From contig JAUXNX010000013.1 of assembly GCA_030682575.1 (NCBI GenBank), forward strand, positions 124,001 through 188,000: DNA of 64,000 nt. The letters are read 5' to 3'. Both the position numbers and the translations under genes were made by a program. The stretch's first letter is position 1; the number at the start of each line of letters is the position of its first letter. A model generated the notes under the pieces. The model did not search any database. It had not been told where the DNA came from and saw only the letters and a program-made list of their open reading frames with translations. Below are positions 31,885 to 41,980 of the stretch, in pieces. Origin of the DNA: Gammaproteobacteria bacterium (GTDB lineage: Bacteria; Pseudomonadota; Gammaproteobacteria; Pseudomonadales; Pseudohongiellaceae).

Positions 31885-32808
31885 ATGGAACACAGATCGG
31901 AAGCATCAGTAAAGGGACGTCTGACTATCTTTCTCAAAGGCATGGCCATGGGTATTGCAGACTCGGTTCCGGGTGTATCCGGCGGTACCATTGCCGTGAT
32001 GGCAGGCATCTATGAAGAACTCATCCATTCGCTGAAGAATCTCAATCCGCTGCAACTGCCTACCCACTGCAAGGGAGGAGTGCGTCAGTTCTGGCAAAAC
32101 ATCAATGGTGGTTTTCTGTTGGCGTTACTACTGGGCGTTGTCACAAGTCTGTACCTCAGCGCCAATACAGTGCTTTATCTGTTGGAGTTCCAATACCCGC
32201 TGGTCATGGCATTTTTTGCCGGACTGGTGTTCGCATCCACCTGGTTTTTGCGGAAACAGATTAGCTGCTGGCAGAGACGGGAAATCGGTTTTCTGTTGTT
32301 GGGCGCAGGTATCACGCTGTTGATTTCTCTGGGTAACCCGCTGGCAGGTAATTACAGCTATTTTTACGTGTTCTTCTGCGGACTGATTGCAATCTGCGCG
32401 ATGATTCTGCCGGGTATTTCCGGGGCTTTCATCCTCATTTTGCTTGGGGTGTATGACCATGTGCTCAGCGCGCTCCGGGCACTGGAATTTGGTGTAATCA
32501 TCGTGTTTGTCAGCGGTTGTGTCATTGGTTTGTTAAGCTTTGCTCATCTGCTGTCGTGGACCTTCTTCTATTATCGTCAACAGACCTATGCCTTCTTGAC
32601 CGGCATGCTGGCCGCGTCCGTTGTGGTGTTGTGGCCCTGGAAACTGGTGTCGGATGGTGAGCTGATGGAAGTGACTTACCTCTCGCCTGAGAGATTTGAA
32701 AGTATGACAGGACAATCTTCGCAGCTTCTGTCTGTCATACTCCTTGTGTTACTGGGCTATTCAGTCGTGGCAATTTTTGAAAGAATCACAAGCAGCCGTC
32801 TTTCCTGA
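31885..32808 (+). CDS. popT: DUF368 membrane protein, PopT-type undecaprenyl-phosphate translocase
   Basis: The 307-residue polytopic protein begins with the DUF368 hallmark GMAMGIADSVPGVSGGTIAVMAGIYEEL (seen at about residues 20-46) and has a second copy-like GISGAFILILLGVY near residue 180, suggesting an inverted internal repeat. About eight hydrophobic segments follow. DUF368 proteins (PopT) were recently shown to recycle undecaprenyl phosphate across the inner membrane. Here the gene sits between pcm and nlpD, where surE or unrelated genes are often found. It may serve the same carrier made by UppS at 6.3 kb. Family assignment is firm; the transport role is taken from homologues. Confidence 0.9.
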   Translation: MEHRSEASVKGRLTIFLKGMAMGIADSVPGVSGGTIAVMAGIYEELIHSLKNLNPLQLPTHCKGGVRQFWQNINGGFLLALLLGVVTSLYLSANTVLYLLEFQYPLVMAFFAGLVFASTWFLRKQISCWQRREIGFLLLGAGITLLISLGNPLAGNYSYFYVFFCGLIAICAMILPGISGAFILILLGVYDHVLSALRALEFGVIIVFVSGCVIGLLSFAHLLSWTFFYYRQQTYAFLTGMLAASVVVLWPWKLVSDGELMEVTYLSPERFESMTGQSSQLLSVILLVLLGYSVVAIFERITSSRLS

Positions 32809-32830
32809 CAGGAATTGAGACGAGCAAACA

Positions 32831-34000
32831 GTGTGGACACAAGCAATGGTAAACCTCATGAACAGTGACAATTCTTTCAACTCCTTGCAGATGACAGCGG
32901 CGCCTGTGCGAGTAGTCTTGCTCGCAGCTATGGTTGTATTGCAGGCTTGCGGTGGTACTTATCAGGCTCCTCTGGATGATCAGAGTGCGTCGCTGCAACG
33001 CTCACCACCACCAATCTATTCAACGACGGGGACTCCTTCGTCTGTCGGCAGTGTGTCAACCAGTGTACCCATGTCCTCTTCCTCCACACCTGCACCCGCA
33101 CCAGCTACAAGGTCGTCCGCCAGTACAGTCACAGCCGGAGTGCGAGTCGAGCCTGCTGCAGGCGTCAACGTCAATGTCGTGAATGAGCAGAGTGGAGTTC
33201 GTCGTTCCGGAATCTCACGGGCGCCTCTTGATGCGGACACGCCTGTTTCTTCAGGCGCAGTTGGCAGTACAGCGGCAGCAACACCATCCTCCACGCTGCC
33301 TGCTCCTGCCATTGCAGGTTCGCCATCCTCCACCAGTGCACAAACCCACACGGTGGCCAGGGGAGAAACTCTCTACTCAATTGCATGGCAGTACTCTCTT
33401 GATTACCGAGCACTGGCCGTTGCGAATAATTTGTCCGAGCCGTACACCATTTATCCGGATCAACGCCTGACGCTGAATATCGGCGGTGTATCGGGCAACG
33501 CCGTGGCGCGAGTGCCATCGATTCCCGCTGCACCAGCCGGCAACACATCTGTCGTGTCCGGAGAGCGTCCCCCAGCTTCAGTGGCCAGTCGTCGCACCGG
33601 CAATGTGCCTACGCGCGAAGTAGAAAATATCACCTGGCAATGGCCTGTGGATGGGCGTGTTTTGCGTAGTTTCAGTGCGACTGCCGCGACGACCAACCGT
33701 GGCATAGACATCGGTGCACGGCGAGGTGACCCGGTATATGCTGCCGCTGATGGTGATGTGGTTTATTCAGGACGCGGGATTCAGGGGCAGGGTGATCTTA
33801 TCATCATCCGTCACAGCGCCCGTCATCTCAGCGCATATTCTCATAATGCCAATATGCTGGTCACTGAAGGTGCCCGCATCCGCGCAGGAGACAAGATTGC
33901 CGAAGTCGGTACCGACACCCGTGGTTCCGAGTTGCTACATTTCGAAGTGCGAGTGGATGGAACGCCAGTCGATCCGTCCCGCTATCTGCCTCCCCAATAA
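32831..34000 (+). CDS. nlpD: NlpD-like lipoprotein, LysM plus degenerate LytM amidase activator
   Basis: Envelope activator of the amidase that splits septal peptidoglycan. An N-terminal signal ends in the lipobox LQAC; a low-complexity Ser/Thr/Pro/Ala linker follows. The LysM domain is at about residues 173-217 (HTVARGETLYSIAWQY), and a LytM/M23 domain occupies the last 130 residues. The zinc ligands are missing: NRGIDIGA in place of HxGxD and LHFEVR in place of HxH, as in E. coli NlpD, so it is an activator rather than an enzyme. The start is uncertain (GTG 32831, ATG 32846, 32858 or 32891). Upstream of rpoS as in most relatives. Confidence 0.92.
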   Translation: MWTQAMVNLMNSDNSFNSLQMTAAPVRVVLLAAMVVLQACGGTYQAPLDDQSASLQRSPPPIYSTTGTPSSVGSVSTSVPMSSSSTPAPAPATRSSASTVTAGVRVEPAAGVNVNVVNEQSGVRRSGISRAPLDADTPVSSGAVGSTAAATPSSTLPAPAIAGSPSSTSAQTHTVARGETLYSIAWQYSLDYRALAVANNLSEPYTIYPDQRLTLNIGGVSGNAVARVPSIPAAPAGNTSVVSGERPPASVASRRTGNVPTREVENITWQWPVDGRVLRSFSATAATTNRGIDIGARRGDPVYAAADGDVVYSGRGIQGQGDLIIIRHSARHLSAYSHNANMLVTEGARIRAGDKIAEVGTDTRGSELLHFEVRVDGTPVDPSRYLPPQ

Positions 34001-34022
34001 TTCTATCCGTGACACTCTCAAG

Positions 34023-34055
34023 CAGGCTGTCATCAAGTTGGTGTCAGCCTGTTTC
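34023..34055 (+). terminator. Weak hairpin after nlpD
   Basis: CAGGCTG (34023-34029) pairs with CAGCCTG (34045-34051) over a 15-nt loop and is followed by TTTCTC. It could be a partial terminator between nlpD and rpoS. Confidence 0.3.
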
Positions 34056-34108
34056 TCCCGACTATCTTCTAGCCAACCTCCTTCCGTCTCATTGGCGGGA
34101 TAATCCTG

Positions 34109-34137
34109 TTGATTCACTTTTAGTGGAATGTTAAGTT
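34109..34137 (+). promoter_or_regulatory. Candidate rpoS promoter
   Basis: TTGATT (34109-34114) and TAAGTT (34132-34137) are 17 bp apart in the nlpD-rpoS gap. The -10 is poor. In E. coli the main rpoS promoter lies inside nlpD, so other promoters are likely. Confidence 0.25.
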
Positions 34138-34293
34138 CGGATCGTCTACTTGCTGGATGTATGGAGACAAGGAGTCAGAATGGATAGTGTTTAAAAGGGG
34201 CGCAGTGCGATGGAACGTATGCGGCGCGAGCTATTGCTCAATTACATGCAAAACATCACGGAAGATAAACTTGTAGATGACAAGGAGTTCAAT

Positions 34294-35247
34294 ATGGAAG
34301 ATTTTACAGAGTATGGTAGTTTCTCACCGGACATGGACAGTGCGGCAGGAGAATCGAAAGAGTCCAATCAGTCTCAGGGGGATCCTGATCATGCATACCT
34401 CAATGCAGGAAGTGTGCGACAACCTCCGGATGTGACCCGCCTCTACTTGAACGATATAGGCATCGCAAAGCTCTTAAGTGCTACCGAGGAAGTCGACTAC
34501 GCACGCAGAGCACGCAAAGGCGATGCCGAAGCCCGTCGGCTGATGATTGTCAGCAATCTGCGACTGGTAGTGAAAATAGCCAGGCGCTATATCAATCGTG
34601 GACTGACACTGCTGGATCTGATTCAGGAAGGCAATCTCGGTTTGATTCGTGCTGTTGAGAAGTATGATCCGGAGCGCGGTTTTCGTTTCTCCACCTATGC
34701 TACATGGTGGATCAGGCAAACAATAGAACGGGCGATCATGAATCAGGCAAGAGTGGTGCGCCTGCCCATTCATGTGTTGAAGGAACTTAACACCTATCTG
34801 AAAATCTCCCGAGAATATTTGCAGGCGACAGACAGGGAGCCGTCCGTCGAGCAATTGTCTGAGTCTATGAAAAAGCCGGTAGCTGAAGTCAAGAGGGTGC
34901 TGTCTTATAACGAACGCATCGTGTCGTTCGATGGCCCGCAGTCGCATGTTCAAGAGCAGTCGCTGCTCGAATCAGTTGCGGATGCTCCCGAGAGTGCGCC
35001 CGCAGAAATTTTGCAGGGCGATGCGGTTCGTGAGAACGTTAGTGCGTGGCTGGATATGCTCAGTGCCAAGGAGAGTGAAGTCATTGTGCGCCGTTTCGGA
35101 TTCTACGGACACGAGAGCAGCACGCTGGAGGAAGTGGGGCAGAAGATCGGACTCACCCGGGAAAGAGTCAGGCAGATTCAGTTGGAGGCAATGGAGAAGC
35201 TGCGTGAGATTGCACAGGAGAAAGGGTTTACCAAGGATAGCTGGTAG
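34294..35247 (+). CDS. rpoS: RNA polymerase sigma factor RpoS
   Basis: Stationary-phase/general stress sigma factor. Regions 1.2 to 4.2 are intact: [24 protein letters not shown] with [21 protein letters not shown] (2.1-2.2), [17 protein letters not shown] (2.3-2.4), and the 4.2 helix-turn-helix [20 protein letters not shown] prefer ATG 34294 (317 aa) because AAGGAG lies 6 nt upstream. An in-frame ATG at 34210 would add 28 residues, with only AGGGG at poor spacing. Follows nlpD and precedes fdxA. Confidence 0.95.
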   Translation: MEDFTEYGSFSPDMDSAAGESKESNQSQGDPDHAYLNAGSVRQPPDVTRLYLNDIGIAKLLSATEEVDYARRARKGDAEARRLMIVSNLRLVVKIARRYINRGLTLLDLIQEGNLGLIRAVEKYDPERGFRFSTYATWWIRQTIERAIMNQARVVRLPIHVLKELNTYLKISREYLQATDREPSVEQLSESMKKPVAEVKRVLSYNERIVSFDGPQSHVQEQSLLESVADAPESAPAEILQGDAVRENVSAWLDMLSAKESEVIVRRFGFYGHESSTLEEVGQKIGLTRERVRQIQLEAMEKLREIAQEKGFTKDSW

Positions 35248-35261
35248 GTTATCCACCATTC

Positions 35262-35343
35262 TGCAGGATCGTGCTTGCACGCGAATGTGTCTGGTTGGCG
35301 ATTCGGTCTGGCAAACTCATCGCGTGCAAACCCGCTCCTGCAG
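35262..35343. repeat. REP sequences as an inverted pair (REPIN-like) after rpoS
   Basis: One copy reads TGCAGGATCGTGCTTGCACG followed by CGAA (35262-35285). The second is inverted (35319-35343; complement CTGCAGGAGCGGGTTTGCAC then GCGA). They match a family with approximate consensus GTGGGAGCGGGCTTGCTCGC. They lie 3' to 3' between rpoS and fdxA, where they may act as bidirectional mRNA stabilisers or terminators. Confidence 0.7.
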
Positions 35344-35362
35344 CCAATAGGTCGATCCCATG

Positions 35363-35386
35363 TGTAAGAGCGTGCTTGTACGCGAA
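35363..35386 (+). repeat. Single REP copy before the fdxA 3' end
   Basis: TGTAAGAGCGTGCTTGTACG plus CGAA is a third copy of the same REP family in the 154-bp rpoS-fdxA gap, close to the fdxA stop. Confidence 0.65.
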
Positions 35387-35401
35387 AGAGGTTAGATTGC
35401 T

Positions 35402-35734
35402 TCAGCCCGCATCCTTGATCAGATACTGGATCTTGCCCGGCACGCCTTTCCACTGGGCAGCGTCCGCTGGTGCGGGTTTCATTTCGGTAATGTTCGGCCA
35501 CTTCTGAGCCAGCTCTGCATTCAAGGCAAGGAATTGCTGTTGGTCCTCAGGCAGTTCATCTTCCGCGTAAATCGCATCTTCGGGGCACTCCGGTTCGCAC
35601 AGGGCGCAATCAATGCACTCGTCCGGGTGGATGACCAGGAAGTTCGGGCCCTCATAGAAGCAATCCACGGGGCATACTTCAACGCAATCAGTGTGTTTGC
35701 AACGGATGCAGCTCTCGCCTACAACAAATGTCAT
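35402..35734 (-). CDS. fdxA: Ferredoxin FdxA, 7Fe type ([3Fe-4S][4Fe-4S])
   Basis: Small cytosolic electron carrier. The 110-residue protein carries the two cluster motifs [18 protein letters not shown] (near residues 9-26) and [16 protein letters not shown] (near 40-55). The C-terminal extension, with [14 protein letters not shown], is typical of the Azotobacter/Pseudomonas FdxA family. It is convergent with rpoS and co-directional with mutS, the Pseudomonas order. Confidence 0.98.
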   Translation of the reverse strand: MTFVVGESCIRCKHTDCVEVCPVDCFYEGPNFLVIHPDECIDCALCEPECPEDAIYAEDELPEDQQQFLALNAELAQKWPNITEMKPAPADAAQWKGVPGKIQYLIKDAG

Positions 35735-35836
35735 GATCTCTCCAGCACGATGGGGCTTGGTAAAAAGTGCGCCAATTATAAAGAGGTTGAGGCAGACAGG
35801 GAAAATGATTTTTCCGATATCCGATAGTTATCTGCT

Positions 35837-35859
35837 GTGGGAGCGGGCCCTGCATGCGA
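35837..35859 (+). repeat. REP copy between fdxA and mutS
   Basis: GTGGGAGCGGGCCCTGCATG plus CGA is close to the REP consensus. It sits in the 216-bp mutS-fdxA gap. Confidence 0.6.
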
Positions 35860-35950
35860 TTGATCCGCTCTCCGCTGTTGCCGATCCCCACCCCACAGGC
35901 AGCACTCTGGTTTTGGAGATGCGTCAGATCAAGCAAAAGGAAAGACGAAA

Positions 35951-38557
35951 TCAAAGCTGTTGCTTCAACGTGTAGAGCAGCTCCAATGCCTGTTTTGCGG
36001 ACAGGTTGTCCGGGTCTATGTCCGTGAGCTGCTGCAGCACAGGGTGGGGTGCGTATTGGACGAAGAGTTCGTTTTGTAACGGCTTTGCAGACTGTGTGGG
36101 CTTGGGATTCAGGATTTCGGCCACGGTATCTCTTTCCAACTGTTGCAGTTTTTCCCGTGCCTGCCGGATCACTGCGAGTGGCACGCCTGCCAACTGTGCC
36201 ACCTGCAGGCCATAGCTCTGATTGGCTGGGCCTGGCTTGACAGCATGCAGGAATACGATGCCCTCCTGATGTTCGGACGCATCCAGGTGTACATTGGCGA
36301 TATTGTCGAAGCGTTCGGGCAGGGCAGTCAGCTCAAAGTAATGGGTGGCAAACAGCGTCCAGGCCTGCAGCTTCTCGGCAATATGGACCGCGCTGGCCCA
36401 TGCCAGGGAGAGACCGTCAAAGGTACTGGTTCCACGCCCCACTTCGTCCATCAATACCAAGCTGTTCGCGGTTGCGTTATGCAGGATGTTGGCGGTTTCT
36501 GTCATCTCGACCATGAATGTTGAACGGCCACCGGCAAGATCGTCGGACGATCCAATGCGGGTGAAGATGCGGTCAATTGGACCAATACGCGCACTGCGGG
36601 CGGGTACGAAACTACCGGTGAATGCGAGTAGTACAATTAAGGCCGTTTGGCGCATGAAGGTAGACTTACCGCCCATGTTGGGGCCGGTGATGATGAGCAT
36701 CTGGCACTTCTCGTCCAGCGCCAGATCGTTGGCCACGAACACGCCCTCTGTCACCTGTTCCACCACTGGGTGGCGTCCCTGTTCGATGTGAATGCCGGGC
36801 TCATCAACAAGTTCGGGCTTGCAGAAATCCAAGGCTCTTGCGCGCTCGGCAAAGTTCACCAGGACGTCCAGTTCCGCCAGCGCGGTGGCACTGCGCAGCA
36901 GCGCATTCAGATCGAGGGCGATGGTCTCCAGCAACTCGTCATAGAGCATCCTCTCGCGGCTCAGTGCCTTGCTGTTGGCGCTCAGCACCTTGTCCTCGAA
37001 AACTTTCAATTCTGGTGTGATGAATCGTTCGGCATTCTTCAGAGTCTGACGGCGTTGATAGTCCGCAGGCATCTGGTCGGCCTGCATCTTGCTGACCTCG
37101 ATGTAGTAACCGTGCACGCGGTTGTAGCCGACCTTCAATGTGCTGAGACCCGTGCGCTGCTTCTCTCGGATTTCCATGTCGACAAGGAACTGGCCGGCAT
37201 TGCTGCTGAGGTTGCGTAGCTCATCCAGTTCGGCATCGTAACCCTCTGCGATCACACCGCCTTCTCGGATCACTACAGGCGGGTTGTCGATGACAGCGCG
37301 GCCGAGCAAGGCCGCCAGATCGGGATAATCGGCGATCTCGTTTTGCAGTTCTATCAGGCGTGGCGAATCATTCTGCCGCAGGACATCCGTTAGAGCATTC
37401 TGCAAACGTGGCACGGTGAACAAGGCATCACGCAGGCGAGCCAGGTCTCGTGGTCGTGCTGACCGCAGGCCAATGCGTGCCAGGATGCGTTCGACATCAC
37501 CGATCTCATGCAGCAGAGGATGCAGTTGTTCAAAGCGATATTGATCGATGAGAGTGAAGACGGCCTGCTGTCGCAGCGCCAGCTGCAGGCGATCACGCAA
37601 GGGTCTGTGCAGCCAGCGGCTCAACAGTCGTCCGCCCATCGCGGTAGCGGTGTGATCGAGCACGGACATCAGCGTGTTGTCGGTTCCGCCGGAGAGGTTT
37701 CGGTCGAGCTCGAGATTGCGGCGACTGGCGGCATCCAGAATGAGGCTGTCGCCGGGCTGTTCCAACTGGATGCCCTGTATATGCGGCAACTGTGAGCGCT
37801 GCGTCTCGCGTGCGTAGGCCAAAAGGCAGCCTGCCGCCTGCAAGGCCAGCGTGAGGTGTTCGCAGCCAAACCCGTTGAGATCCCTGGTGCCAAAGTGCTG
37901 ATTGAGACAGCGTTTGCTGCTGTCCAGATCGAATTCCCACAGAGGTCTACGCCGCGTGCCCTGGCGCGATTCAAGTGCCTGCAGCGCCGCCACTTCTTCG
38001 TTGAGAAGCAGTTCGGCAGGTCGGATGCGTTCGATCTCGGCGAGCATACCTTCACGTGAATCCACCTCGCTCAGCACGAAGCGACCACTGCTGATGTCGA
38101 GCCAGGCGAGGCCGAAGCGTGACTTCTCTGGATCTCCCCCGTGGGTGCCGGTCACTGATACCAGCACGCTGTCGGCACGCTCGTTGAGCAGGGCTTCGTC
38201 GCTTAGTGTGCCTGGGGTAATGATGCGCACCACCTGACGATCAACCGGTCCCTTGCTGGTCGCCGGATCGCCGATCTGCTCGCACACGGCAACCGAGACC
38301 CCTGCTTCTACAAGTTTTGCCAGATAGCGGTCAGCCGCATGAAATGGAATCCCGCACATGGGGATATCCTTGCCATCAGTCTTGCCACGGGCGGTTAGTG
38401 TGATGTCGAGAATTTTCGAGGCGATGCGAGCATCTTCGAAAAAGAGTTCGTAGAAATCCCCCATCCGATAGAACAGTAATTCATTGCGGTGTTGGGCCTT
38501 GAGACGCAGGAATTGTTGCATCATCGGAGTGTGCTGTGAGTAATCGGGTGAGGACAA
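35951..38557 (-). CDS. mutS: DNA mismatch repair protein MutS
   Basis: Recognises mismatches and recruits MutL. The 868-residue protein has the mismatch-reading Phe-x-Glu in [15 protein letters not shown], core and clamp domains, the Walker [14 protein letters not shown], the [12 protein letters not shown] signature and the C-terminal dimerisation helix. The start is TTG at 38557 ([16 protein letters not shown]), supported by GGAAG about 8 nt upstream and by similarity to E. coli (HTPMMQQ at the same distance from the start). The ATGs at MMQQ lack a ribosome binding site. Confidence 0.98.
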   Translation of the reverse strand: MSSPDYSQHTPMMQQFLRLKAQHRNELLFYRMGDFYELFFEDARIASKILDITLTARGKTDGKDIPMCGIPFHAADRYLAKLVEAGVSVAVCEQIGDPATSKGPVDRQVVRIITPGTLSDEALLNERADSVLVSVTGTHGGDPEKSRFGLAWLDISSGRFVLSEVDSREGMLAEIERIRPAELLLNEEVAALQALESRQGTRRRPLWEFDLDSSKRCLNQHFGTRDLNGFGCEHLTLALQAAGCLLAYARETQRSQLPHIQGIQLEQPGDSLILDAASRRNLELDRNLSGGTDNTLMSVLDHTATAMGGRLLSRWLHRPLRDRLQLALRQQAVFTLIDQYRFEQLHPLLHEIGDVERILARIGLRSARPRDLARLRDALFTVPRLQNALTDVLRQNDSPRLIELQNEIADYPDLAALLGRAVIDNPPVVIREGGVIAEGYDAELDELRNLSSNAGQFLVDMEIREKQRTGLSTLKVGYNRVHGYYIEVSKMQADQMPADYQRRQTLKNAERFITPELKVFEDKVLSANSKALSRERMLYDELLETIALDLNALLRSATALAELDVLVNFAERARALDFCKPELVDEPGIHIEQGRHPVVEQVTEGVFVANDLALDEKCQMLIITGPNMGGKSTFMRQTALIVLLAFTGSFVPARSARIGPIDRIFTRIGSSDDLAGGRSTFMVEMTETANILHNATANSLVLMDEVGRGTSTFDGLSLAWASAVHIAEKLQAWTLFATHYFELTALPERFDNIANVHLDASEHQEGIVFLHAVKPGPANQSYGLQVAQLAGVPLAVIRQAREKLQQLERDTVAEILNPKPTQSAKPLQNELFVQYAPHPVLQQLTDIDPDNLSAKQALELLYTLKQQL

Positions 38558-38827
38558 GTCGATTGCTTCCGAGGGGTCGTGGTCTGGGCGTCAAACAACG
38601 CTTCAATCTCAGTTTCAAGGTCCGGGATTCTACGCGATTAATCCGGATTCGTCAGGGGAGGGGGGCTCTCTTTGCACACCTTGCATTTGAAAATCTCTGC
38701 TAAGCTTGAGCTATCATCCAATGTGAGCGCATTTGCATGTGAATTGTTTATCCTGGAGCTTGGCGCGAGGACATTCTCGAGCAAGGCTCTCGCCTGCAAT
38801 CAGCGCAATAGATCGAGACAATTGCTC

Positions 38828-39343
38828 ATGAACAAAGTGCTCTACAACCTCAGCGAGCAATGCGGTGCATTGTTGTTGCAGCATCACTGGCAACTCACCA
38901 CTGCGGAATCCTGCACAGGAGGCTGGATCGCCAGAAGCATCACGGCCGTAGCAGGCAGTTCCGAATGGTTCGAGACGGGCCTCGTCACATACTCCGATGC
39001 TGCCAAGCAAAAATTGCTGAATGTGCCGGCGGAATATTTCGAACCCGGTGCATGCGGAGCAGTGAGCGAGGAGACAGTTATTGCGATGGCTTTCGGCGCA
39101 CTGCGGGTTTCTGGCGCACAGTTCGCGGTGGCTACCAGTGGTATCGCTGGTCCCGGCGGAGGTAACGCACATAAGCCAGTGGGCACAGTCTGGATTGGCT
39201 GGGCGACGCAACTGCCGGGTACGTCAGTGCGCTCATTGGCTCGGGTTCAGCGGTTCGGTGGGGATCGGGAATCGGTGCGCCGTCAAACGGTGCAGGCTGC
39301 GCTGGAAGGCTTGCTGCAACAACTCAGGGAAGAGACAAAATGA
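38828..39343 (+). CDS. pncC: Nicotinamide-nucleotide amidohydrolase PncC (stand-alone CinA C-terminal domain)
   Basis: Deamidates NMN to NaMN in pyridine nucleotide recycling. The ATG at 38828 gives 171 aa, the usual size of the stand-alone domain. The family motifs TTAESCTGGWIARSIT, GLVTYSDAAK, GAVSEETVIAMA and ATSGIAGPGGG are present. An in-frame ATG at 38672 would add 52 unconserved residues. It is divergent from mutS and upstream of recA, as in Pseudomonas. Confidence 0.95.
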   Translation: MNKVLYNLSEQCGALLLQHHWQLTTAESCTGGWIARSITAVAGSSEWFETGLVTYSDAAKQKLLNVPAEYFEPGACGAVSEETVIAMAFGALRVSGAQFAVATSGIAGPGGGNAHKPVGTVWIGWATQLPGTSVRSLARVQRFGGDRESVRRQTVQAALEGLLQQLREETK

Positions 39344-39365
39344 GCGTTTTCGAACACTGGCAAAA

Positions 39366-39385
39366 TACTGGTTGAATATACAGTA
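39366..39385 (+). promoter_or_regulatory. LexA (SOS) box of recA
   Basis: TACTGGTTGAATATACAGTA matches the CTGT-N8-ACAG operator at nearly every position (TACTG...ATATACAGTA). It overlaps the -35 of the recA promoter, so LexA would block polymerase directly. Confidence 0.9.
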
Positions 39386-39400
39386 ATACTCTGTTTTAAT
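39372..39400 (+). promoter_or_regulatory. recA promoter
   Basis: TTGAAT (39372-39377) and TTTAAT (39395-39400) are spaced by 17 bp. Both are close to the sigma-70 consensus, and the -35 lies inside the LexA box. The predicted leader is about 77 nt. Confidence 0.85.
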
Positions 39401-39483
39401 TATTTCACCGACAAATCCTGTCGAAACCCAAAAGGCCCGCCATCAACTGTTTCGGCAGGCCAAAGAACAGAAAGGAAAACACC

Positions 39484-40548
<1,065 letters not shown>

Positions 40549-40581
40549 GCCTCTGGGCAGCATCAGGAAATACGCTGAATC

Positions 40582-41136
40582 ATGAGTACCGCTGCCGATG
40601 GCAAATTGTTGATGGAATTGCGACGCACGGCGATGGATTTGCTGGCGCGTCGTGAACATTCCCGCTCAGAACTCGTGGAAAAGCTACAGCGCAAGTATTC
40701 AGAGGCTAGTAGACACTTCCTTGCAGTGCTGGATCAGCTTGAGCAGGATGGTCTTCTGAGCGATGAACGTTTTGCAGAAGCCTATGTCCGCTACCGCCGT
40801 TCTCGTGGATTCGGACCACTGCTGATCCGCCAGGAACTGCGTGGCAAAGGCATCGACGCAATGCTTCTGGATGCCGTGATTGATATACGGGCTGAAGAGT
40901 GGCTCGACACCCTTCGAGAGTTGATCAACAAGAAACGTCGACTATATGCAGCCTTGCTGAATAAAGATGCGCCCCCGTGGGAGCGAACCTGCTCGCGAAT
41001 GGACGATGCGCCACATCAGTCGCGGGCAGGGTCCGCTCCCGCTTTTCAGGACGCAAGCAAAACCCGCCAGAAACTCTACCGACTCTGTCTTTCCCGAGGC
41101 TTCACTTCAGAACAGATTGAACGCGCAATGCGTTGA
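40582..41136 (+). CDS. recX: Regulatory protein RecX with in-frame REPIN insertion
   Basis: RecX caps RecA filaments. The 184-residue product has RecX helical repeats: AMDLLARREHSRSELVEKLQRKY and LLSDERFAEAYVRYRRSRGFGPLLIRQELRGKGI. Its last repeat is KLYRLCLSRGFTSEQIERAM. Between them, residues about 133-154 (PWERTCSRMDDAPHQSRAGS and on) are encoded by a 66-bp inverted REP pair at 40977-41042. Sixty-six is a multiple of three, so the frame is kept. The insertion sits within the third repeat and makes the protein longer than the usual 150-160 residues. Function may be retained or impaired; this cannot be judged from sequence. Confidence 0.92.
   Translation: MSTAADGKLLMELRRTAMDLLARREHSRSELVEKLQRKYSEASRHFLAVLDQLEQDGLLSDERFAEAYVRYRRSRGFGPLLIRQELRGKGIDAMLLDAVIDIRAEEWLDTLRELINKKRRLYAALLNKDAPPWERTCSRMDDAPHQSRAGSAPAFQDASKTRQKLYRLCLSRGFTSEQIERAMR
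40977..41042. repeat. REPIN (inverted REP doublet) inside recX
   Basis: GTGGGAGCGAACCTGCTCGC plus GAA (40977-40999) and its inverted partner (41020-41042; complement GCGGGAGCGGACCCTGCCCG plus CGA) flank a 20-nt spacer. The pair can fold into one long hairpin in the recX mRNA. It is translated in frame. Confidence 0.85.
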
Positions 41137-41204
41137 TCTTCATAAGAAAAATTATCCCCGGAATAACCCCTGTTCAACGAGCAGGTTATCGCCCTGTCTT
41201 GCTA

Positions 41205-41210
41205 TATAAT
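41205..41210 (+). promoter_or_regulatory. Candidate -10 element before the cupredoxin-like gene
   Basis: A perfect TATAAT lies 62 nt before the ATG at 41272 in the 135-bp gap after recX. No convincing -35 is visible at 16-18 bp, so an activator or extended context may be needed. Confidence 0.4.
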
Positions 41211-41271
41211 GCCTTCAAATTTTCAGCAACCACTGGTTTTCATCGGATACTGAAATATACCGAGGTACATT

Positions 41272-41976
41272 ATGGTCAGACGATTGTTCAGATCACGCTC
41301 TCGCCTAAAAATCGTGTCAGGTACATTCGCTGTCATGTGGTTCTGCCTTGGTACGAGCCATCAGGCCAATGCAGGGGAGTTGCGAATCTCTATTCAGGAT
41401 GCTGACACCGGTACCCCGCTGGAGGATGTGATAGTAGAAGTGATCCTGCCTGCAGAGAGTCAGCCGACATATCTCACTACTGTAGATGCGAGCGTTGACC
41501 AGCAAGAAAAGGAGTTCGTAGCCAACGTCACTGTGATCACGCGCGGCAGTCGTGCCAATTTCCCCAACAGCGATGACATCCTGCACCATGTGTATTCTTT
41601 TTCTCCGGCCAAGGTGTTCGAGCTGCCGTTGTATGGAAATGGGCAGAACATCGACTATTACCAGCTATTTGATCTTCCGGGAGTGATTGAACTTGGCTGC
41701 AACATTCACGACTGGATGCTGGGCTATATCTACGTTTCGCAAACAGATCTTGTGGCCAAGACTGACAGAACCGGTCAAGCTGTGATCAGTAATATTCCAG
41801 CGGGTGAATATGAAGTGCGAATCTGGCACTCCCGTGCCGATACTGGTGCGCCTGAAATGAATCAGCAAGTCGTCTTCAGCGATACACAGCCAGCTCGCCT
41901 GCAAATGGCGTTGACACTCCAGCGCGACAGTCGCTTGCGCCGCGCGCCGGATGCTACCCGAACCCGCTATCGATGA
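41272..41976 (+). CDS. Periplasmic cupredoxin-like protein (methylamine-utilisation-protein-like)
   Basis: A 234-residue secreted protein with a signal peptide cleaved near NANA|GELRIS. It has a carboxypeptidase-regulatory/beta-sandwich feel, with a cupredoxin-like copper site: His105/His106 (LHHVYSF), Cys143, His146 and Met149 (LGCNIHDWMLGYIYV). This spacing resembles type I copper centres. Such proteins are usually annotated 'methylamine utilisation protein', but no methylamine dehydrogenase genes are nearby. It is immediately upstream of, and nearly overlaps, a membrane adenylate cyclase, suggesting a sensing partner. Function is inferred; copper binding is unproven. Confidence 0.75.
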   Translation: MVRRLFRSRSRLKIVSGTFAVMWFCLGTSHQANAGELRISIQDADTGTPLEDVIVEVILPAESQPTYLTTVDASVDQQEKEFVANVTVITRGSRANFPNSDDILHHVYSFSPAKVFELPLYGNGQNIDYYQLFDLPGVIELGCNIHDWMLGYIYVSQTDLVAKTDRTGQAVISNIPAGEYEVRIWHSRADTGAPEMNQQVVFSDTQPARLQMALTLQRDSRLRRAPDATRTRYR

Positions 41977-41980
41977 ATGG

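Noticed and set aside
35248-35401. An rsmZ small RNA by synteny
   Set aside because: The gap has too few GGA motifs and none in repeated hairpin loops; it consists mostly of REP copies.
41272-41976. A methylamine utilisation (mau) gene
   Set aside because: Only the copper-site-like motif supports the name; no methylamine dehydrogenase or amicyanin genes are near.
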